From: Hyposmocoma kahamanoa
Taxonomy: Eukaryota; Arthropoda; Insecta; Lepidoptera; Cosmopterigidae
Direction of reading: 5' to 3'
Assembly: GCF_003589595.1 (NCBI RefSeq)
Contig: NW_020655294.1
Coordinates: forward strand, 67,377 to 131,376
Length of the DNA: 64,000 bases
Position 1 is the stretch's first letter; each line of letters starts with the position of its first letter. Below, in pieces: positions 44,640-56,523 of this stretch. A program made the translations under genes and the position numbers. The notes beneath the pieces were generated by a model. It saw only the letters and a list, made by a program, of their open reading frames with translations, searched no databases and was not told the origin of the DNA.

Positions 44640-47600
44640 ATGTATAACCGGCAACAGCACAGTAGGGCGAGAAGAATTTTGAAGTTAATAGGTGAGTAAA
44701 TTTAGATTTAATTGTTATAAAAGCTAAAAAGAGATTATGATGTGTTTACTGTCTAATTCTCCTAGTGTTTTCTCGGCTGATATCGAGTGGAGCCCGGTTT
44801 CCGCTTAAACAATGACTTGTCTGGGTTTATCTAGTCTGCCAATTACATTTAAGCGACTTTCGTCTGACCTTTGTAACCAGAAAGGCGAACCAAAACAATA
44901 AGATCATGGTTACACATTCTAAATGAATGAATTTGCAGTTTCCTCACTATGTTTTCCTTTACCGTCGAGATAGTGGTACAAGTATGTAAGTTGTAAGTGC
45001 TAGGCAATCACAGCAATCGTCTGGTCTCAAACTAGGGGAACCCCTGTAATATGAGTACTAGACGACGACTCGTAACACTAGGCTGATTAATGATTTGCTG
45101 TCTATTATTATAAAATTAATGTCTGTTACTAATGTGTAATTTTATTTCTTATTTGTAAAGACATACCATAGATATGTTATCATGAAGGGGCACCGCGTGC
45201 GATGGCGCCCTCCTCTTACTAACTTGTAGCAGAAGGATAGTGCCACCACTCGGCGTGCCTAGCCTTAATAATAACAAAATGTGTATTTGTAGAACATTAT
45301 TTACTTACCTACAAATATTTATATTACATGACAAAGGCGTTAACTAGGTATCATTGTCTAATATATTTATACAGGATGTAACAAAAGTGGTATGTTAAGC
45401 GAAAAGCTATGTAAATAGTCCACTGAAAGAAACCTACCTACAAGATTTCAGACTTGAAATCCTATGTTTATTTTTTCATTTAGTATGGGGAATTCTTAAA
45501 TATCTCAGGAATTGTCATACAAAATAAAAATATATATATTTGATTTCAAGTCTCAATTTTGTGGGTAGATTCCTTTCAATGGGATATTTACATAGCTTCT
45601 CGCTTAACATACCACTTTTCTACACCTGTATACTTACATCTAAAAACCCCAGCCATATCACATTAATCACCTGGTCTTAAACTAAGGATTCTGTGAAGGA
45701 TTTTGCAAGTACACTCAGACCCAAGTCAGTTTAGTAAAGTTTGTCCGACCGGGAATCGAACCCGGGGCCTTTCGTCCTTTAGACACTCTAATAATTGCGG
45801 CATCGAGGGCGTCAGATAAAGAATAATATCTTACCTTATTTTGTCTCGCTTCATCCTTCTTAAGAAAGTTGTGCTAGGTGTGTAAGCATGACGTCTTTAG
45901 TAGCAGCATAAAAATCATGTTATTATGATAATATTTAAGTGAAATTTTATAGTAAAATAATTTATTTTTAGATGATGACACAGAAGCAGAGCAAACATCT
46001 GGGAATTATGAAGTCAGTCGTGGTGATGTTATGTACTCCGGGCCATCAACTAGTCGAAGTAGCAGACGGCAATCAACAGTAAATTACAGAATTAGTGTGT
46101 CTTCGAATGAAGAGCCATTTTCACCACCGGTATCTGAATATTTACCGAGTTCCAGTCCTAGTCCGACCATAGACTTAGGCAATACTTTACCATCTTCAAT
46201 ATTGAATGACATTGATTTTAGTTTGAAAGATTGCTTAGGTAATGATACACTTTTCTCTACTCCAACTTCCACCACTCGTAATGATTTAATTTTTATAGCA
46301 TCACCTACTGTCGTTTTTATATCTAATCCTCAAAAAACAATTTCTATGGGTAACAAAGACAGTTATGAAAATTTAGCGCTATCAGCAGGAAATTACATAG
46401 AAGGAATTAATCCTTTGCCGAATGATGCCGATCTTGAACCCGTATCTACGTGGTATAATGAAACACTTCCTAAAAAGAGCATAACTGCCGCAGAACCTGA
46501 AACAGAACCTACATTTACTAGCCCTACAAGAACTCTGCTGACTCTTGATTATACCACGGCCATGCTTCCTGAAGCAGAGCCTACATCCATAGAATGTCCC
46601 GGCGGAATTCCTTTAGTTGAACATAATACTGCCGCAGAACCTGGAACAGAACTTACATCTACAAGCCCTGCAACTCCGTCGGTCCCTTCTATTGCCATAG
46701 CAATAGTTCCTCACTCAGACCCCCCAATTATAGCCTGCCACGGTGAAACTCTACCAGCTGGGCACTTTTCCACCACAGAACCAGAAGCAATGTCATCTCG
46801 TCCAGTGTTAGCAACTGAAGCTAATACAAATCCCAGAAAAAGAAAGCGTAATCCCGAAAAGTGGTCTAAAGCACAAAAAAAAATTAAAAAAAATACAGGT
46901 CAACAGCCTCAAAAACAGATGCGAGAGCCTTGCAAGTGTAAGCTTAAATGCTTTGAAAAAATACCCAGCGATAGGAGGTTGGAGATATTTAGGCAATTTT
47001 GGGCTTCTGGTAACCATGAAACTCAATGGCAGTTCATTTTGAAAAACACTGAGATAATAGAACCTAAAGTTATGAAAATTCAGCGTACACGTGAACGAAA
47101 TCGTACATTGGTTTATTATTTGCCGTCAAAAAGCAATGCATGCCTTATGACTAATTTGAAAGTGTGCAAAATCATGTTTCTTAATACGCTAGATATTAAA
47201 GAAAGAACAGTTTACACTGCCATTGATAAATATGCTAATGGCGACCAAATAACAGACCTTCGAGGAAAACATTCCAATAAATCTCATAGAACAGCCAGCG
47301 AAACAGAACAGAGTGTAATTCAACATATTAAGTCTTTTCCTTGTATCGAATCTCACTATCTGAGAAAAAATACCAGCCGTCAATATTTGTCACAAGACTT
47401 AAATATCTCAAAAATGCATCGTTTGTACAAAGATTGGATGTCAGAAAATGAAAACTTTCGTAATACTAAAGTGGCAAGCGAGTATCAATATTATCAAATA
47501 TTTAATACACAATTTAACCTTTCTTTTTTCCGCCCGAAAAAGGATTTGTGCAATTTATGTAGCAAATATGACAATTCAACTGAAGAAGGTAAATTACAAC

Positions 47601-48598
47601 TGAAAAAGGATTATGATAGTCATATAAAAAATAAGAACATCGTACGAAATATAAAAGATAGTGAAAAAGAATCAGCAGATCCTAATGTGAAAACTGTAGC
47701 TGTTTTTGACTTGGAAAAGGTTCTTAGTCTACCGCAATCTAACGTGGGTATTTTCCATTATAAAAGGAAATACCCCGCATATAATTTCACTGTGTACAAT
47801 CTAATATCCCGTCAAGGGTTTTGTTATCTATGGCATGCACAAATTGCAAAAAGGGGTGCAAATGAAATCGCTAGTTGCTTATTACATTTCATTGAGTCTG
47901 AAGTTAACAGGGGTATAAAGTCAATTTCATTGTATTCAGATAATTGTTCAGGCCAGAACAGAAATCGGTTCATATTCGCGATGTATATTTATGTATCGCG
48001 TGTATTTAACGTAGAAGTTACACACAGATTTTTACAAACTGGCCATACTCAGAACGAAGGCGACTCAATGCATGCCTGTATAGAGAAAAATATGAAAAAT
48101 AAGATTTTGTACACGCCCGACCAACTGTACGAAGTAATCATGAACTCTAAAGTACAAAATAAATTTGTAATTAAAGAAATGATTCAAAATGACTTTTTCA
48201 ACCTTAAAAGTCAAGTTATGACAAGCAAGAATTGGTCACAAGACACAAACGGGCATCAAGTATATTTCTCAAAAATTAAAGAAATCAAAACATGACCCGA
48301 TGCATCAAATAAATTATTATTTAAATATGATTTGGAAAGTAATGAATATTTGGTGTTAGACACTACAAATCGTTCGACGCGCACTCGTAAAACAAATAAT
48401 GTCAATGTTGTGGGTTTTGATGAACTTCCACTTGCATATGCTCAATTATTACCGATTTCTAACGCGTTGTTCAAAGACTTAATTAACCTCTGTGATACAA
48501 ATGCTATACCTCTACATTACCAAACATTTTATAGAAATTTGTTACCAGCAACTGAATCTTCAAATTTGGAGGTATTTGATTCATCTGAAGAAGAATAA
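44640..48598 (+). CDS. transposase-like nuclear protein, two exons, with in-frame TGA before the C-terminus
   Basis: Exon 1 is 44640-44691, ending at a consensus GTGAGT donor. Exon 2 starts at 45972 after TTTTTAG. Joined they read 791 residues to a TGA at 48293-48295. The same frame then continues open for 100 codons to TAA at 48598; that extension looks like the true C-terminus (I-P-L-H-Y-Q-T-F-Y). Regions: basic first exon; a Pro/Glu/Thr-rich stretch with about four loose repeats (A-E-P-E-T-E-P-T) near residues 180-290; a K-R-K-R nuclear signal; C-K-C-K-L-K-C; C-N-L-C; then F-D-L-E, Y-S-D-N-C-S-G-Q-N-R-N and G-H-T-Q-N-E-G-D-S-M-H. The last three could supply a D-D-E triad of an RNase H-like fold. 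It resembles a multicopy, largely unnamed arthropod protein family. Transposase origin is inference; the single stop suggests recent inactivation or readthrough. Confidence 0.75.
45370..45630. mobile_element. foldback element with about 95-bp arms, in the transposase-like gene intron
   Basis: Left arm TACAGGATGTAACAAAAGTG, GTATGTTAAGCGAAAAGCTA and TGTAAATAG; the right arm is its inverted copy ending CTACACCTGTA. Only about 70 bp separate the arms. No coding capacity. Confidence 0.8.
45740..45812 (-). repeat. tRNA-like SINE fragment
   Basis: On the minus strand: B-box GGTTCGATTCC inside a CCCGGG-rich T-arm, preceded by GTGTCTAAAGGACGAAAGGC. No complete cloverleaf. Confidence 0.5.
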
Positions 48599-50521
48599 CT
48601 TTATTAGTTCGTATCTTTGATCTCATTATTGTTTTAATTAGACATTTTTATTGCATTTTTATATTTTTATGTATACACATTTTGATTATTAATAATTTAA
48701 AACAAAAGGTACTGGGAAAGTATGAAAGGCCTTATTTTGTTAACAAATTATGCATGTCATGTTACCTTACATTTGTATTGAGAAAATAATTATATTTTGT
48801 TATATTATATCCCTTCATATTGAAATAAAAAATAGTGAACACAAAAAATGCATTTTCTTTTTTTTCCTATAGTCATAAATATGTGTTAATATGCAGCTAA
48901 ATTTTCTATAACATATAATAGAATAAGTAATTATTTTTGTTTACTTAAGTTATCTTAACAAGCCCCTAAATTGAAAAAAGGGGTAAGTATTACTTATACA
49001 TTTCTATCATAATTTTAATAAAGGAATTAATGCAGTAATCTTAGTTATACAAGCATAATTTTTTGTATTTACAAGTTCATTACAGCTTTAATACTACATA
49101 CTTTTTGAAATACATTTTACTTTTCTGGCAAAGTCTGGCATAAATTTTGATACTCAGAATCCTGTATTAAATTACATTCTGAAAAATAGCATAATAATTT
49201 ATTTTTACAATTCCTAATAAACTATAAACATAAGCACTAACTTAAATACAACACGCAGTGCAACATTTTTTCCCCCATTTTTTGATATAAGAATAATTCT
49301 TCTACGTTTGAAAATAAAGTAAATATGCCCATAAATTCAGTTTTTTCGCCATACTGAAAAATCAGTATTTTCGTCTTATGCCTTTTTTTCCCTGAGGGTA
49401 CGACATTTCAGCTTTCTAATTTGTGATTTCAGCGCAAACGACAGTTGATATTTAAAAGTGATTTGGCCCATTTGCCTAATGAGTTACCAGGAATGGTTGG
49501 TCCTTATTTCGTCTCTATTTCGGGTTGTATACTCGATGTGACAAATAAATTAATCTTTTAAATGAATTACTTTAAGATGGCGAAAGATTTATTGCACTTC
49601 ATTCTTTACCATGTACATTTAAAAAAATACCTACCATGTACATGTACATGAACATGACTTTGAATGTTACTAATATTAATCATTCGAATGGGTAAATCAT
49701 TCGCCTAAGTCGAAAACAAGCACAATCATTCAACTCGAGTCTGATAATTGCAGATACCGAATACCCCTACTATTCGTTCGGGTGCGCGAGTCAAATGATT
49801 AAAACGTCTGAACCACTCAAAACCATTCACCATGTCCATATCAAAATATCCCTCTCCACGTCACATTTACGGTATTTACCGTAATTTGACTCATGCATGA
49901 TATGTAAATGGTAACTTCATTAATTGTACCTTAATGGAATAGACTGTTCATGTTTAGTGTTTAAAGTAATATGTGCCTGTTTTGTTCAATGTTTTTATTG
50001 ACAATCTGTGACGGCTATTATGTTCCGTGTCACGTGTGTTCTGTTGCCGAATCCGCTGAAAATCAGCGTCGTACCAGTTTAAGTGAGACGACAACATGCT
50101 GAGTGGGCTACGGTTTCCTTGGCAGCACAGCACATACGCTTTGTACTCTATATATTATGTATTTAGTTCTAAATCCTTGATATTATTATTATCATAATTA
50201 TTAGTATTAATATTATTATTATTATTATAAAATGCAAGTGCACTGTGTTGATTATTCAAGTAATAAATGATTTCTATACTTTATATTTCTACCGTATGTT
50301 AGAGAGGGCTGCAATCTATGGATTAGTAATAGTAATTAGTAATGAATGATCACTCAGATTATTCGAGTATGAAAATGAGTGAATTACTAATTTATTATTC
50401 GAATGACAGGATTAGAAATTACTAACGAGTCCAATAACGAAGTCATTCGCAATGGCGCATCGTTACCTAACACCGCTTATTTACGCACCGCAGTACCCCT
50501 CCCCATTTTGTCTCCTGTAGG
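48599..50521. other. intergenic, nothing recognised
   Basis: Strongly AT-rich. The stretches 49660-49760 and 50320-50440 share ATTCGAATG-like words and may be ends of an unrecognised element. A TTATTATTATT microsatellite lies at about 50180-50230. Confidence 0.4.
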
Positions 50522-50752
50522 CCAAAATTGAAGACTACGTGTTAGATAAAGATTTATGGAAAGACGACATGGCTTTAGATTCAAACACTAATTTGATTCA
50601 AAGTGTATTCCACAGTGTTTAAGTTTATTTGAAAAGAGCAATCCCTAGAGTTTCTTGCTCGTTCTTCTCAGGGAAGTGAACGAGCAGTAGCTTAAATGTG
50701 ACGTTTTCAAGTGTAAATTTATTTTACCTATGGAATAAATGATTCTTCGACT
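50522..50752 (+). mobile_element. LINE 3' tail, same 5' boundary as the 4071 copy
   Basis: Starts CAAAATTGAAGACTACGTGT exactly as at 4071, reads through the same residual C-terminal codons and 3' UTR with CCTAGAGTTTCTTGCTCGTT, and ends at GATTCTTCGACTTTAG without the long TTTGAC array. Confidence 0.75.
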
Positions 50753-50890
50753 TTAGCTAGCATGACACGGTGCAAATTGCGCGGGAGCGACATAAAGAGC
50801 GAGATACTGCTATGCTCGCATAGAAATCTCGCTCTCGCACAAGTCGCTAGCCGTATTGGCCACTTGCCGTTGCGTCACCGCGCGCCGTTT
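50753..50890. repeat. GC-rich hairpin region upstream of copy I
   Basis: GAGCGAGATA and its inverted partner ATCTCGCTCTCGC flank about 18 bp. It is GC-richer than its surroundings and lies about 300 bp before the copy I start codon. MITE remnant or promoter element; undecided. Confidence 0.45.
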
Positions 50891-51159
50891 CAACGCACCA
50901 TGTGGTAAATAGTTCTAATTTATATGTAGTACAAAGCAAAAAAAACAAAATCAGTTGCGGTTGTTACAAAAGCAGGGTGATAAGGTTAGTTGAATTCTCC
51001 CAATACACTTAGGTTATTTGAATTTGAATAGGTGTAACACACAATAGACCATTTTTCATTTAAATTTATTGGCTAATCTTTATTACTATTTGACTACGTG
51101 TTGCAGTAACAACCAGGACGGATCAAAATAAAAAAATCAAACCTTAGCTCAAATGTCGA

Positions 51160-53088
51160 ATGGACTACAAAAGTAAAAATCATCGCATGAAAATTATCAT
51201 GACTGTAATATTTTTAATTTCTCAAGAAACAACAAACTACACTTTGCAAGTGGATGATAAGATTTACATACTCATATATACATTAACTGATTATCCACCG
51301 TTCTGGCACATGGTAGGGGAGAGAATGCAAAAATGTTTATTTAAAAATTGTTTCGTTACCACAAAAAATTCCTACTTCAAGGACATAAAACAATTCGATG
51401 TTTTATTATTTAATTTAATTGATCTATGGTACACAAACTTTACACTACCAGAAGAACGTTCTGAACACCAAAAATATATATTTGTTAGTACCGAACCTCC
51501 AGCACTCCATAAAGTACCTTCAAAATATAACGAATTTTTTAACTTAACATGGACTTACAAATTAGACTCGGACATTACTTTGAGATATGTAATTATAAAA
51601 GACAAAGAAGGTAAGGTTATTGGACCTAAATGGAATGTGCAGTGGATGGATGTACGCGACATGAAACCAATAAGTAAAAAAATTAAGAGCAAACTACAGA
51701 GCAAAAGTAAAGCTGTGGCATGGTTTGTGACGCATTGTTACACGCCAGGCAAACGCGGGGAATTTGTGAAAAATTTAACAATTGAATTAAATAAATATGA
51801 ACTGAACGTTGATATCTATGGTTATTGTGGAAATCTAGAATGTATAAAGGGTGACGAAATGTGCCATGTAATGTTAGAAACTGACTACCATTTTTATTTA
51901 GCCTTTGAGAATTCTCTTTGCGAAGACTATGTTACTGAAAAGGTTTTAACTGCTACAAACCATTTCACAGTGCCTATAGTTTACGGGGGTGCAGATTATA
52001 ACAGGTAAGGAATAGAAATATGCAATTTTTTATAATTATTATTAGAAGTAAAGTACTTGTATTACGAAAATCGGAAACAATGCAACACGCAGACGTGAGG
52101 CAATGTCGAAAAGTTACTTTTTCTATATTGACCTGGTCGGGGATCGTAGCCAGGAATGGCGACAATTATGTGACAATTGGTCACATCATTTTTAAATAGA
52201 TTACACCTTATAATTCTATTTTGATTCTGGACTGTCAACATTTGCTTTTGTAGTCAGGAACATGACTAGTGGAAATTTGTTATGATTATGAATAAAAAGA
52301 TAAAACACACAGAACGTAAAAAACAATAGAAAGTAAAAAAGTATAATTTTGCTTATACCATTAGGGTAACGTACAAAATTTTCGGATTTCTCTTTATTTA
52401 AAGACAAAAAGGGAATATTATATTTTAACGAATGGTATATTTTTCAACCAAAACTATAAATTGATGACAAAGAAGTAAAATGTGTAGATTTACGAGATTA
52501 CGTAAATACCATTATGTAGCTATGTAAATACAATCATCGTGCCGTGGAGTCACAGCCATAAAAGTAAATTTTCAGAGATATAGCTTATACATAATAATAA
52601 TTGCTTCTCAATGAAATAGAAACCATTATGAGAACCGTTTCTAAAATTTGTTACATGGTGTTATTGAAGTGCGTATTTCGAAAATCAAAATTTTTATTGT
52701 TATCTAAACAGCAAACATAGCTACATTTTCCAATTTTTTTCGTTATCGTCCTATGTAATATTAATGTATGCTATTTTCGTTTTGTTTTGAAGTAAGAATG
52801 TGTTTTCTTAATTATTTTTTCAGATTTTTACCTCCAGGATCGTATTTAGATGCCCGCGATCTAGGACATGAAAAACTTGCTTATATTATAAACGATACCA
52901 TGTTCAATAAAGAAAAATACTATGATTTTTTTAATTGGTACGGATATTACAGTTTGCACGACCCCAGTGAGAGTCCAGAGACTGACGAATTCTGTGGATT
53001 TTGTGCTTTTCTTAATAAAAACAAATTTTTGCATAAATCAAGTGTGTACGAAAATTTAAGTACGTATTGGTCTCCGTATGTACAATAA
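51160..53088 (+). CDS. alpha-1,3-fucosyltransferase (GT10), copy I, two exons
   Basis: Exons are 51160-52004 and 52824-53088 (1110 nt, 369 residues). An internal Met at residue 10 begins a clean signal peptide (residues 10-21). An out-of-frame ATG lies 7 bp upstream of the start. Landmarks: I-L-I-Y-T-L-T-D-Y-P-P (shared only with J), K-C-L-F-K-N-C-F-V-T, F-F-N-L-T-W-T-Y-K-L-D-S-D, V-I-G-P, A-V-A-W-F-V-T-H-C, V-D-I-Y-G-Y-C-G. The donor block (residues about 243-282) has F-E-N-S-L-C-E-D-Y-V-T-E-K intact. Exon 2 opens F-L-P-P-G-S-Y-L-D-A and has C-G-F-C. Donor GTAAGG and acceptor TTTTTTCAG are both good. The intron is 819 bp. With J it forms a right-hand pair on the plus strand, separated from the other copies by the 13 kb repeat-rich region. 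Confidence 0.93.
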
Positions 53089-53149
53089 AATTTTAAGCGT
53101 TACGCATAGAGTTCTTGGGTTTTCGCGATTGTTACCTTAAGTCAAGCAG

Positions 53150-53350
53150 TAATGTGAATATTACTCAAAGGCCAGGGTGCTGCTGCTGGTGAAATTACAG
53201 GCACATGGGACTTGTCCACTTCTCAAGGTGACGAGTGCAGTGGCAGTACACCTCTGATCTTTGTGGTTTGTGAAGCTTTCAGTGACACTGCAACTGTTTT
53301 GGATAGGCATGTCGCTTACCACCAGGTGCACGACTTTTTAGGTTCATCAC
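53150..53350 (+). repeat. interspersed repeat family R1
   Basis: AAGCAGTAATG, GGGACTTGTCCACTTCTCAA, GGCATGTCGCTTACCACCAG; preceded at 53108 by a short piece (GAGTTCTTGGGTTTTCGCGA) of the long-TIR MITE. Confidence 0.65.
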
Positions 53351-54017
53351 TTTGTATCTTAAAAAAAATGTTATTTTTATTTCGGATGTGTTTTTTAGAC
53401 TCTTGTTACTCCCATGGCCGAAATGGTAAAATTTGTTTTTATTGTTACAAAATTGTTATATTTATTTTGTTGTTCTTTAGGAATTTTAACACGCTGTTTG
53501 TTCTTTTATGAAAAAAACCTCTCAAATAGATTTTTTTTCCTAATAAATTAAAACTATCTGAATTGTGAAAACGTGTAAGGGAATTTGTATCAAAAAAATT
53601 TGATAATTTTTTATGTGTTCTGATAATTTTTTGAATAATTTTTTTTGCTATTTTCTTTTATATTAACTATTAACTTTTTTGTTTATGTTGGTGGCGATTA
53701 CATTAACATTTGATAATGTATTTTAATAAAATTGTAGCCCTAGTAACCTAATGGTTCGCCTATTGCCTCTCAAGCAGAGAATCGTGGTTTCGAATCCGGG
53801 ATTGCACCTCTGAGTTTTTCAGAATGAATGTGCGAAGTTTAATTTGAAATTTACGTTTTAAATTTAATTTATATTTTATAATTTCTTAAATAATTAATAA
53901 TAAATTGCTTTCCGCCGAAATGCTCATAGTAAATGTATATATAGTAGACACACGCTTGGCCACAATCTCACTTGATGTTAAGCGACGATGGGACGCGTTT
54001 GCCTAAAAAATGCCTAT
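53351..54017. other. intergenic with a tRNA-like SINE head
   Basis: The stretch 53735-53815 contains TAACCTAATGGTTCGCC, the GCCTCTCAAGCAGAG arm and GGTTTCGAATCC, matching the modules at 5.6 and 16.6 kb. The remainder is AT-rich. Confidence 0.5.
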
Positions 54018-55494
54018 TCACTCTAGCCTTGAATAGCCCCAATTTGTACTTCTCGGGAAATACAGATGCCGTAGAGCATTCCATTCATTTGCCGTATGTA
54101 TCAGAAAGGAGGAAGCAAAGCGCTTAGTGTGAATAGGTGGAATATGAACGCCATAAGAATGGAGTGCTCCGGACCTTCTAGTCGACCGAAGGAGGCACGG
54201 TGAGGGTGAAACTAAATTGAAAAGTTCCTGCGCACACTCTCCGAAATGTATCCGATAGAAAACCGACAAGCAGGCTACTTTTCTGCGATGGTCGAGATTT
54301 TGTGGCTTGGACTCCCCAAGAGACATGTTGTTAATAAGTCTCTTTGCTTTACGCTCCACCGACTCCAAGGCAGCCAACTGGTAATGGGCAGAGCCGTCCC
54401 AAAGGTGTCAGCAATACTTCATACACAATCGAACTTATGCTTTATACAGATTTAAAAGCTGTTCAGGTGTGAAGTACCGCCTGACCTTGTAAAGAATGCC
54501 TAGTTTTCTGGCAGCAAATTTTGCCAAGTTGTATGGCCCTAAGTTGGGGTTCGATAATAAATCCAGACCAAGTAGATCAAGGTGGTCCGTTATCGGCGCG
54601 GATACATCTTGGAAAGTCGGAGTAAGGTGTAGGGGACGTCGTTTTGATGTGAAAAGACGCGCCTGTGTTTTAGCCGCGTTAAACCTTTTTTTTTTTTGAC
54701 GGGGGAAATCTTTATGGATACCCAGCCCAGGGAGACTCAGGGGTTATGTGGGAACTCTCCCTCCAGGCTGGAGGGCCTACCCCACTAAAACCTCCCCCGG
54801 GGTTCCCTCTCGCCGGTTGAGTCGGCGCCGTGGTATCAGTGAACATTCACCACGACAGCCGCATTAAACCTGACCCTGTTCGCATTTCCAGTCGGAAGCC
54901 GCTTTCAGGCTCAGGTTCAACCGGGTGACAATCGCCTCTCGTTTACATCGGATCTCTTCCCTGTTGTCTCGGGCGTCTGGTACATAACTCTCTACAACAG
55001 AGTTGTCGTCTGCGTACCCAAAGATACCGGGCATCAGCAGCAGGTCGTTGATATGCAGCAAGAATAGTGGCGGATAGGACAGATCCCTCAGGTACACCGG
55101 CATTTATACCACGAGGAGCAGACGAGAACTATCTACAACTACACGGATTGACCTATCCTTCAGAAAATCGCCTATCCATGTGCAAAAGGCACGAGGAATT
55201 CTGTAAACTGGAAGCTTGTTTAACAGGCTATCACGCCAAACCTTATCAAAGGCCTTTGATATGTCGAGAGACACGGCAAGCGATTCATCGCGTTTCTCGA
55301 CAGCCTCGCCCCATAAATGTGGCATACACAACAAGATCCCCAGTAGATCTACCACGGCGAAAACCATACTGTCGATCACTGAGAAGATCGTTATCTTCGA
55401 GGTATCCAAGGAGACGGCTGTTCAATACGAACTCCATAGTCTTACAGAGTATGGAGGTGATTGTGATAGGTCGATAATTAAAGGGGTCTGCATA
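54018..55494 (-). mobile_element. decayed LINE (RT to C-terminus), carrying a nested insertion
   Basis: Minus-strand pieces read N-Y-R-P-I-T-I-T-S-I-L-C-K-T-M-E, S-L-D-I-S-K-A-F-D-K-V-W and G-Y-A-D-D in two frames. After the nested insertion come a K-T-Q-A-like stretch, L-E-S-V-E-R-K-A-K-R-L-I-N-N, and a C-terminal W-N-A-L-R...F-P-R block. This is a non-LTR reverse transcriptase of a lepidopteran Jockey-like type with at least two frameshifts; it is no longer functional. Confidence 0.82.
54686..54857 (-). mobile_element. 172-bp retroposed insertion with poly(A) and target-site duplication
   Basis: A poly-T run marks the 3' end on the minus strand; the body is GC-rich (CCAGCCCAGGGAGACTCAGG). 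Flanks GCCGCGTTAAACC (54673-54685) and GCCGCATTAAACC (54858-54870) are a 13-bp duplication with one mismatch. It sits inside the LINE. Confidence 0.85.
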
Positions 55495-56114
55495 ACATTA
55501 TGAATTTAAGAATGTGTGTGGAGTTTTCAATCCACATTGGGTACTACAGCCCGAGTCCTTGTAACGGCAGCAAAGAGTAGCCGGTTATCTGCAAAATCAC
55601 GATTTTGCAGTAGAATGTTATGGACGTAAAAATTTTATATATTCTGATGTTACAGACTGAATTAGCTAACATTTTGAGCAACGGGGCATTATAAAAAGAT
55701 AATATCTGAAGGGTGTTCAGAATATTATTCCCTCGTTATTATTTTCATAAAGCTCTAGCGGAAAATTGTGTTTTTGCATTTTAATTTACTTATCCGGGAG
55801 ATCTTTTCTATTGAGTTATTTTTCCAATACTAGGTATAATAGCGTATTTTTTAATTTGTAACTCTCTTCGTTACTCGATATGCGTGTAAATTATTTTTTA
55901 TATAAATACAATTCTTAATTATCATCTGTAATATACCTCATCATACGATCGCGTTTGCGGTGTGATATGAAATGTTACCGAGTTTCCATACAAACTGTTA
56001 CAATTGATAACAACCTTGATAACACTCAATCATAAAAGCACTTAGTAATAAATCCAAATATAAACGCCCTCGCGATATAAATCTTTACAAAGAACAAACA
56101 CCTATATTACGTCC
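55495..56114. other. intergenic, one perfect palindrome
   Basis: CTGCAAAATC-AC-GATTTTGCAG at 55589-55610. Otherwise AT-rich with nothing recognised. Confidence 0.45.
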
Positions 56115-56523
56115 ACCTAGTTGAACGCGTTGAGCCTTCTTATGGGCCTCATAAGAAGGGTCAAGGTCACTCAGCGGGCAATGGAGAGAGCGATGCTCGG
56201 TATTTCCCTGCGTGATAGAATCAGAAATGAGGAAATCCGTAGGAGAACTAAGGTAACCGACATAGCTCGAAGAATTGCTCAGCTGACGTGGCAGTGGGCG
56301 GGGCACATAGCTAGGAGAACCGATGGCCGTTGGGGTGGAAAGGTTCTTCAATGGCGACCGCGCACCGGACGACGCTCAGTGGGTAGGCCCCCCACCAGGT
56401 GGACCGACGATCTGGTGGAGGTCGCGGGAAGCCGATGGATGCGGGCAGCGCAGGACCGATCGTCGTGGAGATCGTTGGGGGAGGCCTATGCCCAGCAGTG
56501 AGCGTCGTATGGCTGAATGATGA
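56115..56523 (+). mobile_element. RTE-like LINE, C-terminal coding fragment
   Basis: Open for about 125 codons to TGA at 56501: Q-R-A-M-E-R-A-M-L-G-I-S-L-R-D, R-T-K-V-T-D-I, W-Q-W-A-G-H-I-A-R-R, G-R-P-P-T-R-W-T-D-D-L, W-R-S-L-G-E-A-Y. This is the C-terminal end of RTE-type LINE polyproteins common in moths. The 5' part (endonuclease, RT) is absent. High GC and an uninterrupted frame suggest younger age than the 3.5 kb copy. Confidence 0.85.

Noticed and set aside
48332..48598. Separate 88-residue gene after the transposase-like ORF
   Set aside because: It is in the same frame as the upstream ORF and fits as its C-terminus after one TGA; no promoter or own start context is visible.
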